DNA of 64,000 nt, taken from NCBI RefSeq assembly GCF_000938305.1, contig NZ_JYMT01000004.1:310001-374000 (forward strand), given 5' to 3'. Position 1 is the stretch's first letter, and every line of letters begins with the position of its first letter. The notes below the pieces were generated by a model that saw nothing but the letters and a program-made list of their open reading frames with translations, was not told the origin of the DNA and ran no database searches. Of the stretch, positions 8,862 to 18,477 are shown in pieces. The stretch is from Bradyrhizobium sp. LTSP885 (GTDB lineage Bacteria; Pseudomonadota; Alphaproteobacteria; Rhizobiales; Xanthobacteraceae). Made by a program: the position numbers and the translations under genes.

Positions 8862-10232
8862 TCAGGGTCTGCTCGAGGCTTGCGTTGGCTGGCGGCTCGT
8901 CCCTGTGACGCGCCAAACGGTGTTGCCGACGTCGTCCGCGATCAATAGGGCGCCCGATTTGTCGATCGCCAATCCGACCGGACGGCCGCGTGACTTCTCA
9001 TCCTTGCTCAGAAAGCCGGTCACGACATCCTGTGCCGGGCCATTTGGATGTCCGTCGGCGAACGGGACGAACACGACCTTGTAACCGTTGAGCTGCGGTC
9101 GATTCCAGCTGCCGTGTTCACCGATGAATGCACCGCCGCGATAGGACGCCGTGAGTGCATCGCCACTATTGAATGCGAGGCCCAGCGGCGCGACGTGCGA
9201 ACTGAGCGCGTAGTCCGGCGCGATCGCCTTTGCCACCAGATCCGGACGCTGAGGCTGCACCCGCGGATCAACATTCTGACCGTAATAGCTGTAGGGCCAG
9301 CCGTAGAAGGCGCCGTCCTTGACCGACGTCATGTAATCCGGGACGAGGTTGGGGCCGAGCTCATCGCGTTCGTTCACGACCGCCCATAACGCGTGGCTCT
9401 GCGGCTCGAAGGACAGCCCGTTCGGATTGCGCAGTCCGCTCGCGAAAATCCGCGATCGGCCGGTTGCGCGGTCGACCTCCCAGATCGCGGCGCGATTCTT
9501 TTCCACCTCGATGCCGTTCTCGGTGATATTGCTGTTCGAGCCAACGCCGACATAGAGCAGCGAGCCGTCGAGGCTCGCGACCAGGCTCTTGGTCCAATGA
9601 TGATCGATCGGCCCACCAGGGAGCTGTGTCAGCGTCTCGCCGGGGGCTGTGATCCTGGTGTCGCCGGCATGATAGGGATAGCGGACGATCGCGTCCGTGT
9701 TTGCGACATACAGGTCTTCGCCGACCAATGCGATGCCGAACGGCGACTTGAGATGATCGAGGAAGACGCTCTGCACCTTCGGCTTGCCGTCGCCAGCAGC
9801 GTCGCGCAGCAGCGTGATGCGATTGCTTGCTCCGGTGTCGCCGCCTGACGTCGCCCATGACTCCACCCACTTCATGATGAAGTCCTTGGGCCGCTTGATC
9901 GGCTCCGTCCCCGGCGCCTTCGACTCGGCCACCAGAACATCCCCGTTGGGAAGCACGTAAAGCGACCGCGGATGCTGCAGACCGGTGGCAAGCGCGTCGA
10001 CCTGAAGACCATCGGGCACCGTCGGCTTCTCGCCCTGCTGCCATCCCACGACCGCAGCGACATGCATCGGCGGCATCAAATATTGCTGCTGCGCCGGAAG
10101 ATCAGGATGCGCACCGATCTGGGTCTTGGCATCTGGCGCAGTTTCGTCGCAGCCTGCAAGGCACAAGACGGCGACAAGACCGGCAGCGAGCTGAAGGTGA
10201 CGAATATCAATGAAGTCAAAAATCGCAGGCAT
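8862..10232 (-). CDS. Sorbosone/glucose dehydrogenase-like lipoprotein (PQQ type)
   Basis: A 456-residue beta-propeller of the soluble glucose/L-sorbosone dehydrogenase family, which oxidises sugars or aldoses in the periplasm with PQQ. The N-terminus has a lipobox (LCLAGC), so it should be membrane-anchored. Family motifs include the HPRSLYVLPNGDVLVAES blade near residue 95, LRNPNGLSF, and GEHGSWNR near residue 370. The ATG at 10232 is chosen because it overlaps the stop of the upstream gene by one base and gives the lipoprotein signal. Together with the DUF2231 gene upstream and cyoABCD downstream it could feed quinol respiration; that link is inferred from position only. Confidence 0.85.
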   Translation of the reverse strand: MPAIFDFIDIRHLQLAAGLVAVLCLAGCDETAPDAKTQIGAHPDLPAQQQYLMPPMHVAAVVGWQQGEKPTVPDGLQVDALATGLQHPRSLYVLPNGDVLVAESKAPGTEPIKRPKDFIMKWVESWATSGGDTGASNRITLLRDAAGDGKPKVQSVFLDHLKSPFGIALVGEDLYVANTDAIVRYPYHAGDTRITAPGETLTQLPGGPIDHHWTKSLVASLDGSLLYVGVGSNSNITENGIEVEKNRAAIWEVDRATGRSRIFASGLRNPNGLSFEPQSHALWAVVNERDELGPNLVPDYMTSVKDGAFYGWPYSYYGQNVDPRVQPQRPDLVAKAIAPDYALSSHVAPLGLAFNSGDALTASYRGGAFIGEHGSWNRPQLNGYKVVFVPFADGHPNGPAQDVVTGFLSKDEKSRGRPVGLAIDKSGALLIADDVGNTVWRVTGTSRQPTQASSRP

Positions 10233-10708
10233 TAATCCGCAACTCCTACCCGATGGCGATAGACCAGTTCTCCGCCCAGCCACCCCGTGACCAGCATCAC
10301 GATCACCGTGAGCGCGGAAAGCACCAATCCGGTGGGAACGACCGAGGTCCAGACGTCACGGCTGTGAACGAACGCATTGAGCAGCGCAAGCAGCATGACC
10401 ACGACATTGCCGGCCATGTGATACCAGGCCGGCGCCAGCGTGCGGATGCGGCGGCTGCCGAAGAAATCGATCAGACCGGCAATAGCCGCGAGCCCGCCCA
10501 TGACCAGGCCGGCAAACAACAGCCAGGCCGAAAAATCCGCCCACATCATCTGGGCGGTCCGCCAATAGGCGATGTCGGTCAGCAGCGTGCCAACGAAGCA
10601 CACGATCGGAAACGGCACCAGCATCACATGGATCGGGTGCCGGGCGACCCGCGCCGTCGACTCCGGATTCGACGTATCGGCTATTGCGACTGACGTGGCG
10701 TCTTGCAT
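10232..10708 (-). CDS. DUF2231 family membrane protein
   Basis: A 158-residue inner-membrane protein with four predicted helices. HPIHVMLVPFPI near the N-terminus is the DUF2231 signature, and histidines in helices (HPIH, WYHMAG) could bind heme, as suggested for the family. The ATG at 10708 is supported by a GGAGG seven bases upstream, in preference to 10726. Its stop overlaps the start of the dehydrogenase gene (TAATG), so the pair is co-translated and the products may work together. Confidence 0.88.
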   Translation of the reverse strand: MQDATSVAIADTSNPESTARVARHPIHVMLVPFPIVCFVGTLLTDIAYWRTAQMMWADFSAWLLFAGLVMGGLAAIAGLIDFFGSRRIRTLAPAWYHMAGNVVVMLLALLNAFVHSRDVWTSVVPTGLVLSALTVIVMLVTGWLGGELVYRHRVGVAD

Positions 10709-10821
10709 CAGGGGCCTCCAGGACATGCCGTCAACGGCTCGCTGGAGGCGAGGTTCCTAAGACGCCCGAAGGCTCATCGGGAATCGCAGGAACGAAAGCG
10801 CGGCTCGGACGCGCTCAAGCA

Positions 10822-13317
10822 TCAATACAGCCCGCCCGTCCCCGATCGCATCACCGCGCGATCCGCGTCCGGCGAAATCCCGGCCTGCGTTCCGTCGATA
10901 ACATCAGTACCTGCGACGAGATCGTTGCTCGGTGGCGCCTGACCCGGCTTGAAGGCTTCGAGGATGACGCCGCCGGTCTCGCCGGGCCCGGCCCGCGAGC
11001 CGGTCTTGGCGACGACGCGGACCAGCCTGATGCCGGGCGGTATCTTGAACGGAACGGGCGGCTTGTCGGCGAGCGCGAGCTTCATGAAGTCGCGTGCGAT
11101 CGGGGCTGCGGTATGACCGGCCTGCGCATTCCTGCCGAGCGAGCGCGGCTTGTCGTAGCCGACATAGAGCGCGACGACGAGGTCCGGCGAAAAGCCTGCG
11201 AACCACAGATCCTTGGCCTCGTTCGAGGTGCCGGTCTTGCCGGCGATCGGCTTGCCGACCTCCTTCAGCGCGATGCCGGTGCCGGCCTGCACCACCCCCT
11301 CCATCAATTCGGTGATCTGATAGGCGGTCATGGAATCGAGCACCTGGTCGCGACGATCGACGAGCTGCGGCTCCGGCTGGTTCTTCCATCCTTCCGGCGC
11401 GTCGCAGCCGCGGCATTCGCGCTGGTCGTGCTTGAAGATGGTGCGGCCATAGCGGTCCTGGATGCGGTCGATCAGCGTCGGCTTCACGCGACGGCCGCCA
11501 TTGTCGATCATCGAATAGGCCGTGGCCATCCGCATCACCGTGGTCTCGCCGGCGCCCAGCGCATAGGAGAGATAGTTCGGCAATTCGTCATAGACGCCGA
11601 AGCGCTTGGCGTATTCGCCGATCAGCGGCATACCGATTTCCTGCGCCAGCCGCACCGTCACGGTGTTGAGCGACAGCCGCAGCGCGTTGCGCAGCGTGAC
11701 CTGGCCCTGGTATTTGCCCGAGGAGAAGTTCTCCGGACGCCAGACGCCGCCGCCACCCGGCCCCTGATCGATCTCGATCGGCGCGTCGACCATCATGGTC
11801 GACCCGGTATAGCCATTGTCGAGCGCCGACGAATAGACGATCGGCTTGAACGTCGATCCCGGCTGCCGATAAGCCTGGGTCGCGCGGTTGAACTGGCTCT
11901 GGTCGAACGAGAAGCCGCCGACCATCGCGAGCACGCGGCCGGTGCGCGGATCCATCGCCACCATCGCGCCTGAAATCTCGGGGATCTGGCGCAGCCGATA
12001 CTGGCCTTCGACGCGCTGGCCATCCTTGGTGTAAAGCGGGTCGGCGTAGATCACGTCGCCGGGTTGCAGCACCTGCGCCACCGAGGTCGACGTCTTGCCC
12101 TTCTGCGGTCCGGAGACCACTCTCGCCCACCGCACGCCGTCGAGCGTGACGATGCCGGTCTCGCGCTGCTTGCTGACGGCACCGCCGAGCTCGCGGCCCG
12201 GCTGGAAGCCGATCCGCGCCGACTGATCGTTGCTTTCCAGCACCACCGCCATCCGCCATGGAGAGATGTCCGAGAGCGACTTGACGTCCGCCAGCGGCAC
12301 GCCCCAGTCGCCGGAGATGTCGAGCTTGCTGATCGCGCCGCGGTAGCCCTGCTGCTCGTCGTAGTTCACGAGGCCCGCCACCATCGTCTTGCGCGCCATC
12401 ACCTGGATCTTCGGATCGAGCGTGGTGCGGACCGACAGGCCGCCTTCATAGAGCTTCTTCTCGCCATAGCGCTCGAAGATGTCGCGGCGGACCTCTTCGG
12501 AGAAATATTCGCCGGCGAAGGTGTGCGCGCCGCTCGAGCGGTTGGTAACGGTGAGCGGCTCCTTGCGCGCCGTGTCGGCGTCTGCCTGGGTGATCCAGCC
12601 GTTCTCCTGCAGGCGGTCGATCACATAATTGCGCCGCTCGATGGCGCGCGCCCGGTTGCGCACCGGATGCAGGCTGGCCGGCATTTTCGGCAGCGCGGCC
12701 AGATAGGCCGCTTCCGCGATCGTCAGCTCGTTCACCGACTTGTCGAAATAGACCAGCGACGCCGCCGCGATGCCGTAGGCGCCGAGACCCAGATAGATCT
12801 CGTTGAGATAGAGCTCGAGGATCTTGTCCTTGGAATAGGTCTTTTCGATCCGCATCGCGACCAAGGCTTCCTTGATCTTGCGGGTGAACGAGACTTCGTT
12901 GGTCAGAAGGAAGTTCTTGGCGACCTGCTGGGTGATCGTCGACGCACCCTGCGGGCGGCGGTTGGAACCGTAGTTCTGGATGTAGGACAGGCCGGCGCGC
13001 GCCATGCCGGTGTAGTCGATGCCGCCATGCTCGTAGAAATTCTTGTCCTCGGCGGCCAGGAAGCTGTTGATCACGAGCTTCGGCACGGCCTGGATCGGCA
13101 GATAAAGTCGACGCTCCTTGGCAAATTCGCCGAGCAAGGAACCGTCGACCGCGTGCACGCGGGTCATCACCGGCGGCTCGTAGTTCTGCAGCTGCGTATA
13201 GTCGGGCAAATCCTTGGAGAAGTGCCAGATCAGCCCGGCAACCGCTGCCACGCCGACCAGGAACACGACGGACCCTGCCGCGAACAAGAATCCGAAAAAT
13301 CGCACCAGGAATCGCAT
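10822..13317 (-). CDS. mrcA: Penicillin-binding protein 1A
   Basis: An 831-residue bifunctional peptidoglycan synthase. An N-terminal membrane anchor (residues 7-32) is followed by a GT51 glycosyltransferase domain (AAEDKNFYEHGG and QGASTITQQVAKN, about residues 90-150). The transpeptidase domain has the active serine in PGSTFKP (about residue 486) and KTGTSNEAKDLWFAGF (about residue 692). An insert with two close cysteines (RECRGCDAPEGW, about residue 640) is a PBP1A feature of this group. It polymerises and cross-links cell wall on the periplasmic side of the membrane. The gene stands alone with a 369-409 bp upstream region. Confidence 0.96.
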   Translation of the reverse strand: MRFLVRFFGFLFAAGSVVFLVGVAAVAGLIWHFSKDLPDYTQLQNYEPPVMTRVHAVDGSLLGEFAKERRLYLPIQAVPKLVINSFLAAEDKNFYEHGGIDYTGMARAGLSYIQNYGSNRRPQGASTITQQVAKNFLLTNEVSFTRKIKEALVAMRIEKTYSKDKILELYLNEIYLGLGAYGIAAASLVYFDKSVNELTIAEAAYLAALPKMPASLHPVRNRARAIERRNYVIDRLQENGWITQADADTARKEPLTVTNRSSGAHTFAGEYFSEEVRRDIFERYGEKKLYEGGLSVRTTLDPKIQVMARKTMVAGLVNYDEQQGYRGAISKLDISGDWGVPLADVKSLSDISPWRMAVVLESNDQSARIGFQPGRELGGAVSKQRETGIVTLDGVRWARVVSGPQKGKTSTSVAQVLQPGDVIYADPLYTKDGQRVEGQYRLRQIPEISGAMVAMDPRTGRVLAMVGGFSFDQSQFNRATQAYRQPGSTFKPIVYSSALDNGYTGSTMMVDAPIEIDQGPGGGGVWRPENFSSGKYQGQVTLRNALRLSLNTVTVRLAQEIGMPLIGEYAKRFGVYDELPNYLSYALGAGETTVMRMATAYSMIDNGGRRVKPTLIDRIQDRYGRTIFKHDQRECRGCDAPEGWKNQPEPQLVDRRDQVLDSMTAYQITELMEGVVQAGTGIALKEVGKPIAGKTGTSNEAKDLWFAGFSPDLVVALYVGYDKPRSLGRNAQAGHTAAPIARDFMKLALADKPPVPFKIPPGIRLVRVVAKTGSRAGPGETGGVILEAFKPGQAPPSNDLVAGTDVIDGTQAGISPDADRAVMRSGTGGLY

Positions 13318-13725
13318 TGACCAGTTCCCATGGCGAACGCGCGGCTCGTTCTGAGCCCGCTGCCTGCCAGATCGCGGTCCCGTATATCGGTCGCTCCGCG
13401 TGCCCGCAATTCAGGGGTGGAGAATTAAAGCAGGTGGGACGCCAAACTTATGCCATAGAGCCCGGCTCGCGCGCGGCCAAATCAGGGGCGTCCCAAAGGC
13501 ACAGCTGGCGGCTGGATCGATTCCCGCTCCCGGTTGCGTGGAGGGTCACCCGCGCGAAGCGATCGGATCGCGCCGAAAGGGCCCCTTTCGCGCGAGGCTC
13601 CCTGCTCCTGATATCACCGGCGGGAATAGGTCGATCACCGGCGTCGATGCAACCTTTAACCCTGCATTTACCATAACGGCCGCATCGTGTTAGCCGATAA
13701 TTCTCTCGCGACGGGGCTGAATTGC
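13318..13725. other. Intergenic region between divergent PBP1A and coiled-coil genes
   Basis: I see no convincing coding sequence here. It must hold promoters for the two divergent genes. A short GC dyad at 13574-13590 (CGAAAGGG, one base, CCCTTTCG) is the only clear symmetry; it has no T tract and is not a terminator. Confidence 0.5.
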
Positions 13726-14154
13726 ATGGCACAGCGCGGTTTCAGAAGACCATTCTTAACCGACGAGAACGTCCTTGGGCTTCCAAGGCCGCCCTCGCCC
13801 AACACGGGCGCTCAGGCTCTCGACCTCGTCTACCAGGCTGCGGACCTGTTCCGCGGCATCGAGGACAGGGTCCGCGCCACCGAAATGCGGGCCGATGCCG
13901 CCGAACGAGCACAGTTCGACATCATCGGCACGACCGAGCGCAAGCTGAGAGAGGCTTCCAAGGCGCTGGAAGAGGCTCAAAAGCGCATCGTGACCCAGCA
14001 GGACCAGCTGGCGGCACTCGAATTTCGCGCCCAGGTCGCCGAAACCGAGGCACGCGAGGCCAGGCAGACGCTGGCGCAGGTCGAGGACGCGATTCGCAGG
14101 CGGCTGCTTCTCACAGGCGAACAAGCGGACGGCAGGTCGCCGGCCGTCGCCTGA
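13726..14154 (+). CDS. Coiled-coil protein of unknown function
   Basis: A 142-residue soluble protein. The N-terminus is proline-rich (LPRPPSPNTG), and from about residue 30 to 130 it is one long heptad-like helix rich in A, E, R and Q, predicted as a coiled coil. The ATG at 13726 follows a GGGG purine stretch; a GTG at 13687 would add 13 residues. It may be a structural or cell-envelope-associated factor, but nothing in the sequence fixes a function. The neighbours (PBP1A, Ggt) face away or converge. Confidence 0.65.
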   Translation: MAQRGFRRPFLTDENVLGLPRPPSPNTGAQALDLVYQAADLFRGIEDRVRATEMRADAAERAQFDIIGTTERKLREASKALEEAQKRIVTQQDQLAALEFRAQVAETEAREARQTLAQVEDAIRRRLLLTGEQADGRSPAVA

Positions 14155-14196
14155 TACGAGTCCCTCGCCGCCGGCGAAGCCCGCCCGCGACGACGA

Positions 14197-15933
14197 TCAG
14201 TAGCCTCCAGCCAATCCGCTGTTGCGGCGCGGATCATTCGCCCCATAGAAGCGATTGTTGCCGACCGGCGTGCCGCCCAGCGACGGCGCGCCGATGATGA
14301 TGACCGCGAGGTGATTGGCCGGCTGCGGCGGGCCTAATTTGTGGCCCATCCCTTCCAGAATCTTCCGCGTGTCCGGCGACAGCGTGTAGTCCTCCAGATT
14401 GGTCAGGTCCGGAAGCCACTGCTGGTGGAAGCGCGGCATGTCGACGGCTTCCTGCGCGTTCATGCCGTAGTCGATGGCGTTGATCATCGTCAGCAGCACG
14501 GCCGTGATGATGCGGCTGCCGCCCGGCGTGCCCACCACCATGATCGGTTTGCCGTCCTTGGAGACGATGGTCGGGCTCATCGAGGACAGCGGACGCTTGC
14601 CGGGCGCGATCGCATTGGCCTCGCCCTGTACCAGGCCGTAGAGATTCGGCACGCCGATCTTGGCGGTGAAATCGTCCATTTCGTCGTTCAGCAGCACACC
14701 CGTTTTCGCCGCGGTCACCTTGGCGCCGAACCAGTCGTTCAGCGTGTAGGTGACCGACACCGCGTTGCCGTCCTTGTCGGCGATCGAATAATGCGTGGTG
14801 TTGCTGCCCTCATGCGGCGCGACGCCGGGCTTGATGTCCTTCGACACGCTGGCCTTGGTCGGGTCGATCACGGCACGGATCTTGGCGGCGTAGGCCTTGT
14901 CGAGCAGGCGGTCGAGCGGATTTTTCACGTAGTCGGGATCGCCGAGATAGCTGTTGCGGTCGACATAGGCATGGCGCATCGCCTCGATCTGGTAGTGCAC
15001 AGCCTCTGCGGAGTGATAGCCAAGATCCTTGAGCGGATAGCCCTCCAGGATGTTCAGGATCTCGCAGATCACTACCCCGCCCGAGCTGGGCGGCGGCGCC
15101 GAGACCACGTGATAGCCGCGGTAGTCGCATTCGACGGGCGCAAGCTCACGGACCTTGTAATTGTCGAGGTCCTCCTGCGTGATCAGGCCCTTGCCGGCCT
15201 GGCTCGAGGCCACGATGGCGGTGCCGACCCAGCCCTTGTAGAAGCCGTCGGTGCCGCGCTTGCTGATCTCGCGCAGGGTCTCGGCGAGTTCATGTTGCGT
15301 CAGCCGTTCGCCGACCTGGAACGGCTTGCCATTGTTGAGGAAGATCGCGGCCGAGGCCGCATCGTCCTTGAAATCATCGGTTGCCGTCAGCAGCAGACTG
15401 ATGTCGCCCTGGTCCAGCACGAAGCCATCCTCGGCCAGTTGCAGCGCCGGCGCGATTACGTCCGCGCGCTTCATGGTGCCGTACTTCTCGCGCGCATATT
15501 CCATGCCCGCCACCGAGCCGGGCACGCCGACCGCGAGATGTCCCTTGGTGGACAGGCCCTTGATGACGTTGCCGTCCTTGTCGAGATACATGTTAGCGGT
15601 GGCGCCCTTGGGCGCCATTTCGCGGAAATCGAGGAAGGTTTTGCGGCCGTCGGCAAGCTCGATGGTCATGAAGCCGCCACCGCCCAGATTGCCGGCCGCC
15701 GGATAGACCACGGCGAGCGCGTAACCGACCGCGACCGCCGCATCGATGGCGTTGCCGCCGCGCTTCAGCACCTCGACACCGACCTGCGTCGCCAGATGCT
15801 GGGCCGCAACCACCATCCCGTTTTCGGAGGCGACCGGCGCCACAGATGCGGCGTGACCCGGCGCAGCGGCCGCGACGCCAACAGTTACGATCGCGGCAGC
15901 CATCCACCGCGCGCCGATCCTTGGATTTCGCAT
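14197..15933 (-). CDS. ggt: Gamma-glutamyltransferase
   Basis: A 578-residue periplasmic Ntn-hydrolase precursor that cleaves or transfers gamma-glutamyl groups from glutathione and related peptides. A signal peptide (residues 1-29) is followed by the large subunit. The autoprocessing and nucleophile threonine is in GSNTTHYS (T379), and the substrate-site glycine/serine motifs PLSSMSPT and GTPGGSRII follow. The ATG at 15933 has a GGGGGAG site upstream. It lies 121 bp behind the peptide ABC operon on the same strand, which fits hydrolysis of gamma-glutamyl peptides alongside import. Confidence 0.95.
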   Translation of the reverse strand: MRNPRIGARWMAAAIVTVGVAAAAPGHAASVAPVASENGMVVAAQHLATQVGVEVLKRGGNAIDAAVAVGYALAVVYPAAGNLGGGGFMTIELADGRKTFLDFREMAPKGATANMYLDKDGNVIKGLSTKGHLAVGVPGSVAGMEYAREKYGTMKRADVIAPALQLAEDGFVLDQGDISLLLTATDDFKDDAASAAIFLNNGKPFQVGERLTQHELAETLREISKRGTDGFYKGWVGTAIVASSQAGKGLITQEDLDNYKVRELAPVECDYRGYHVVSAPPPSSGGVVICEILNILEGYPLKDLGYHSAEAVHYQIEAMRHAYVDRNSYLGDPDYVKNPLDRLLDKAYAAKIRAVIDPTKASVSKDIKPGVAPHEGSNTTHYSIADKDGNAVSVTYTLNDWFGAKVTAAKTGVLLNDEMDDFTAKIGVPNLYGLVQGEANAIAPGKRPLSSMSPTIVSKDGKPIMVVGTPGGSRIITAVLLTMINAIDYGMNAQEAVDMPRFHQQWLPDLTNLEDYTLSPDTRKILEGMGHKLGPPQPANHLAVIIIGAPSLGGTPVGNNRFYGANDPRRNSGLAGGY

Positions 15934-16054
15934 TGGAACTCCCCCCGGACAACGCCGATTGTTGCGGCGTATATTGCTATTTGAGGGCGCAAATCTAGCA
16001 GGCTGTGCCCACACGCACTATAGCCGTCGCGCGAGTTCCGTCCTTGACATCGCC

Positions 16055-17668
16055 TCAGCCCGACGCCAGCGCGCCCGGCGCGCCGGCGAAATCCAGCACC
16101 GGTGCCGCCGCGAGCAGCGCCTTGGTGTAGTCATGCTGGGGATGGTCGAACACGTCGTCGCGCGAACCCTGCTCGACGATACGGCCGCCCTGCATCACGA
16201 CCACGCGGTCGGCAACCTGCTCGACCGCGGCGAGATCGTGACTGATGAACAGACAGGCAAAGCCATATTGCGTTTGCAGCCGCTCGAACAATTTCAACAC
16301 CTGGGCCTGGATCGTCATGTCGAGCGCAGAAACCGGCTCGTCGGCCACCACGAAGGACGGATGCCGCACGATCGCGCGCGCGATCGCGATGCGCTGGCGC
16401 TGGCCGCCGGAGAGTTCATGCGGCCAGCGCTGCGCGAAGCCGGCGAGCCCGACCTCGTCGAGCATGGCCGCGACGCGGCGGTCGCGCTCGCTTGTCGCAA
16501 GGTTCGGCACATGGCGCAGCGGCTCGGCGACGATCTCGCCGACGCGCATCCGTGGATCGAGCGACGAATACGGATCCTGGAACACCAGCTGCGACGCCAG
16601 GCGAAACGCGCGGTCGCGGGTCGCGATTACGTCCCTGCCCTGGAAGCGGATCTCGCCGCCGGCCGACGGGATCAGCCGCAGCATGGCGCGGCCGAGCGTG
16701 GTCTTGCCCGAGCCGCTGCCGCCGACGACGGCGACGGTTTCGCCCGCGCCGATCTCGAGATCGACGCCATCGACCGCCGCGACATCGGCGTCGCGGCGGA
16801 ACAGCCGCTGTCGCCCGCCGAACGACACTTTGAGGCCGCGCACGCTGATCAGCGGCTCGCCGGCCGCGCGCCGCGGGGTCGCAACGCGGCGCCGCGGCAG
16901 CGCATCGACGAGCTGGCGAGTATAGACCTCGCGCGGCGCTGATAGTATCTGCCGGACGCTGCCGGTTTCCACCACCTGACCCTGCCGCAGCACCACCGCG
17001 CGCTGCGCGTACCGCGACACCAGGCCGAGATTGTGGGTGATCAGCATCACCGAGGTGCCGTGATCGCGCGCCAGCTCGACCATCAAATCGAGCACCTCAC
17101 GCTGGCTCAGCGTATCGAGCGCGGTGGTCGGCTCGTCGGCCAACAGCAGCTTCGGCTTCAGCAACATCACCGAGGCCAGCATGATGCGCTGGCGCATGCC
17201 GCCGGAGAATTCGTGCGGATAGGCATCGAAAGTCCGTTCGGGATCGCGGATCTGCACCCGCGCCAGCATCTCGAGACAACGACGCTTGATCTCGCTCCTG
17301 GCAAGCTTCTCGTGCATCACGAGCCCCTCGGCCATCTGCGCACCGACACTGATCGCCGGATTGAGCGAGACCATCGGCTCCTGGAACACCATGCCGATAG
17401 CCCGGCCACGCAGCGTCCGCATGCGCCGCGGCGTGACATCAGCGAGATCCTCACCGTCGAGCCGGATCTGGCCTGAGACATGGCGCAGGCCCGACGGCAG
17501 CAGGCCGAGAATGGCGCGGGCCGCGGCGGTCTTGCCGCTGCCTGATTCCCCCACCACGGCCAGAAACTCCCCGCGCTCGATCGCAAACGACACGTCGTCG
17601 ACGACGACAGCGCCGGTCCTGGCGGCCTCGATGCGCAGATGATCGACCGTGAGCAACGTCGCCGTCAT
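16055..17668 (-). CDS. Peptide/glutathione-type ABC importer, fused double ATPase
   Basis: A 537-residue fusion of two ABC ATPase domains (DppD-DppF or GsiA type) that powers uptake. Domain 1 has GESGSGKTAAAR (about residues 36-47), FSGGMRQR and LLLADEPTTALD. Domain 2 has GGSGSGKTTLGR (about 310-321), LSGGQRQR and FVVADEPVSALD. Both are complete, so both should hydrolyse ATP. Fused ATPases of this kind occur in the E. coli glutathione importer GsiA. Its start overlaps the permease stop by four bases. It is fifth in a run starting with the C45 gene. Confidence 0.93.
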   Translation of the reverse strand: MTATLLTVDHLRIEAARTGAVVVDDVSFAIERGEFLAVVGESGSGKTAAARAILGLLPSGLRHVSGQIRLDGEDLADVTPRRMRTLRGRAIGMVFQEPMVSLNPAISVGAQMAEGLVMHEKLARSEIKRRCLEMLARVQIRDPERTFDAYPHEFSGGMRQRIMLASVMLLKPKLLLADEPTTALDTLSQREVLDLMVELARDHGTSVMLITHNLGLVSRYAQRAVVLRQGQVVETGSVRQILSAPREVYTRQLVDALPRRRVATPRRAAGEPLISVRGLKVSFGGRQRLFRRDADVAAVDGVDLEIGAGETVAVVGGSGSGKTTLGRAMLRLIPSAGGEIRFQGRDVIATRDRAFRLASQLVFQDPYSSLDPRMRVGEIVAEPLRHVPNLATSERDRRVAAMLDEVGLAGFAQRWPHELSGGQRQRIAIARAIVRHPSFVVADEPVSALDMTIQAQVLKLFERLQTQYGFACLFISHDLAAVEQVADRVVVMQGGRIVEQGSRDDVFDHPQHDYTKALLAAAPVLDFAGAPGALASG

Positions 17669-18477
17669 CCGTGTGCCATCCTGGGATCGAGGCGGTCGCG
17701 CAGGGAATCGCCGAGCAAATTGATCCCGAGCAGCGTGAGCGCGATGCAGAGCCCCGGTGCGACGCTGAGCCAGGCGGCGGTCTCCATATAGGGCCGGCTC
17801 GCCGCCAGCATGTTGCCCCAGGTCGGTGCCGGCGGTGGCACGCCGAGGCCGAGGAAGCTGAGCGCGCTCTCGGCCAGCAGCACCCAGCCGAACATGCTGG
17901 TCGCGAGCACCGCCACCGGCGCCATCGCGTTGGGCAGCACGTGGCGGACCATCGAATAGAATTCGGAGTTTCCGATCACGCGCGAGGCCTCGATATACTC
18001 CCTCTCACGGATCGACAGCACGGTGCCGCGCACGACACGCGCGACCGACGGGATGTAGGCGAGCCCCAGCGCCAGCACGAGGCCGGTCTTGTTGGCGCCA
18101 ACCACGATCATCACTGCGAGCGCCAGCAGGATGCCGGGAAACGCCAGCAGCGCGTCGTTGACGGCCATGATGATGCGATCGGTCCAGCCGCGCAGATAAC
18201 CTGCGACGCCGCCGACCAGCACACCGATGCTGACGGCAATCAGGACGGTGGCCAGCGCCACCACCACGCTCGCGCTCGCGCCGGTCATCAGCCGGCTCAG
18301 CACGTCGCGGCCGAATTCGTCGGTGCCGAGCCAGTGCAGCGACGACGGCGGCTGCAGCCGCGCCTTCAGGTTGATGCGCAGCGGATCGAACGGCGTCCAG
18401 AACGCCGCCGCGACAGCGGTGCCGAGCAGCAGCGCAATCAAAGTGCCGCCGATGGCGGTGTTGGCGCGCCATCTCAT
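17665..18477 (-). CDS. ABC importer permease, DppC/GsiD family
   Basis: A 270-residue inner-membrane permease with about six helices. The N-terminal motif FGRDVLSRLMTGAS and the EAA-loop region (EYIEASRVIGNSEF...HVLPN) are typical of DppC-type subunits that contact the ATPase. It overlaps the DppB-type gene and the ATPase gene by ATGA junctions on both sides, so all three are coupled. The substrate is probably a di- or oligopeptide or glutathione conjugate, inferred from family. Confidence 0.93.
   Translation of the reverse strand: MRWRANTAIGGTLIALLLGTAVAAAFWTPFDPLRINLKARLQPPSSLHWLGTDEFGRDVLSRLMTGASASVVVALATVLIAVSIGVLVGGVAGYLRGWTDRIIMAVNDALLAFPGILLALAVMIVVGANKTGLVLALGLAYIPSVARVVRGTVLSIREREYIEASRVIGNSEFYSMVRHVLPNAMAPVAVLATSMFGWVLLAESALSFLGLGVPPPAPTWGNMLAASRPYMETAAWLSVAPGLCIALTLLGINLLGDSLRDRLDPRMAHG

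Noticed and set aside
12064..13320. A 418-codon open frame on the plus strand
   Set aside because: It lies antisense to the penicillin-binding protein 1A gene and has no domain.
13574..13590. GC-rich dyad as a rho-independent terminator
   Set aside because: The loop would be one base and no T run follows.
14341..15984. A 547-codon open frame on the plus strand
   Set aside because: It runs opposite the well-supported gamma-glutamyltransferase gene and has no recognisable motif.
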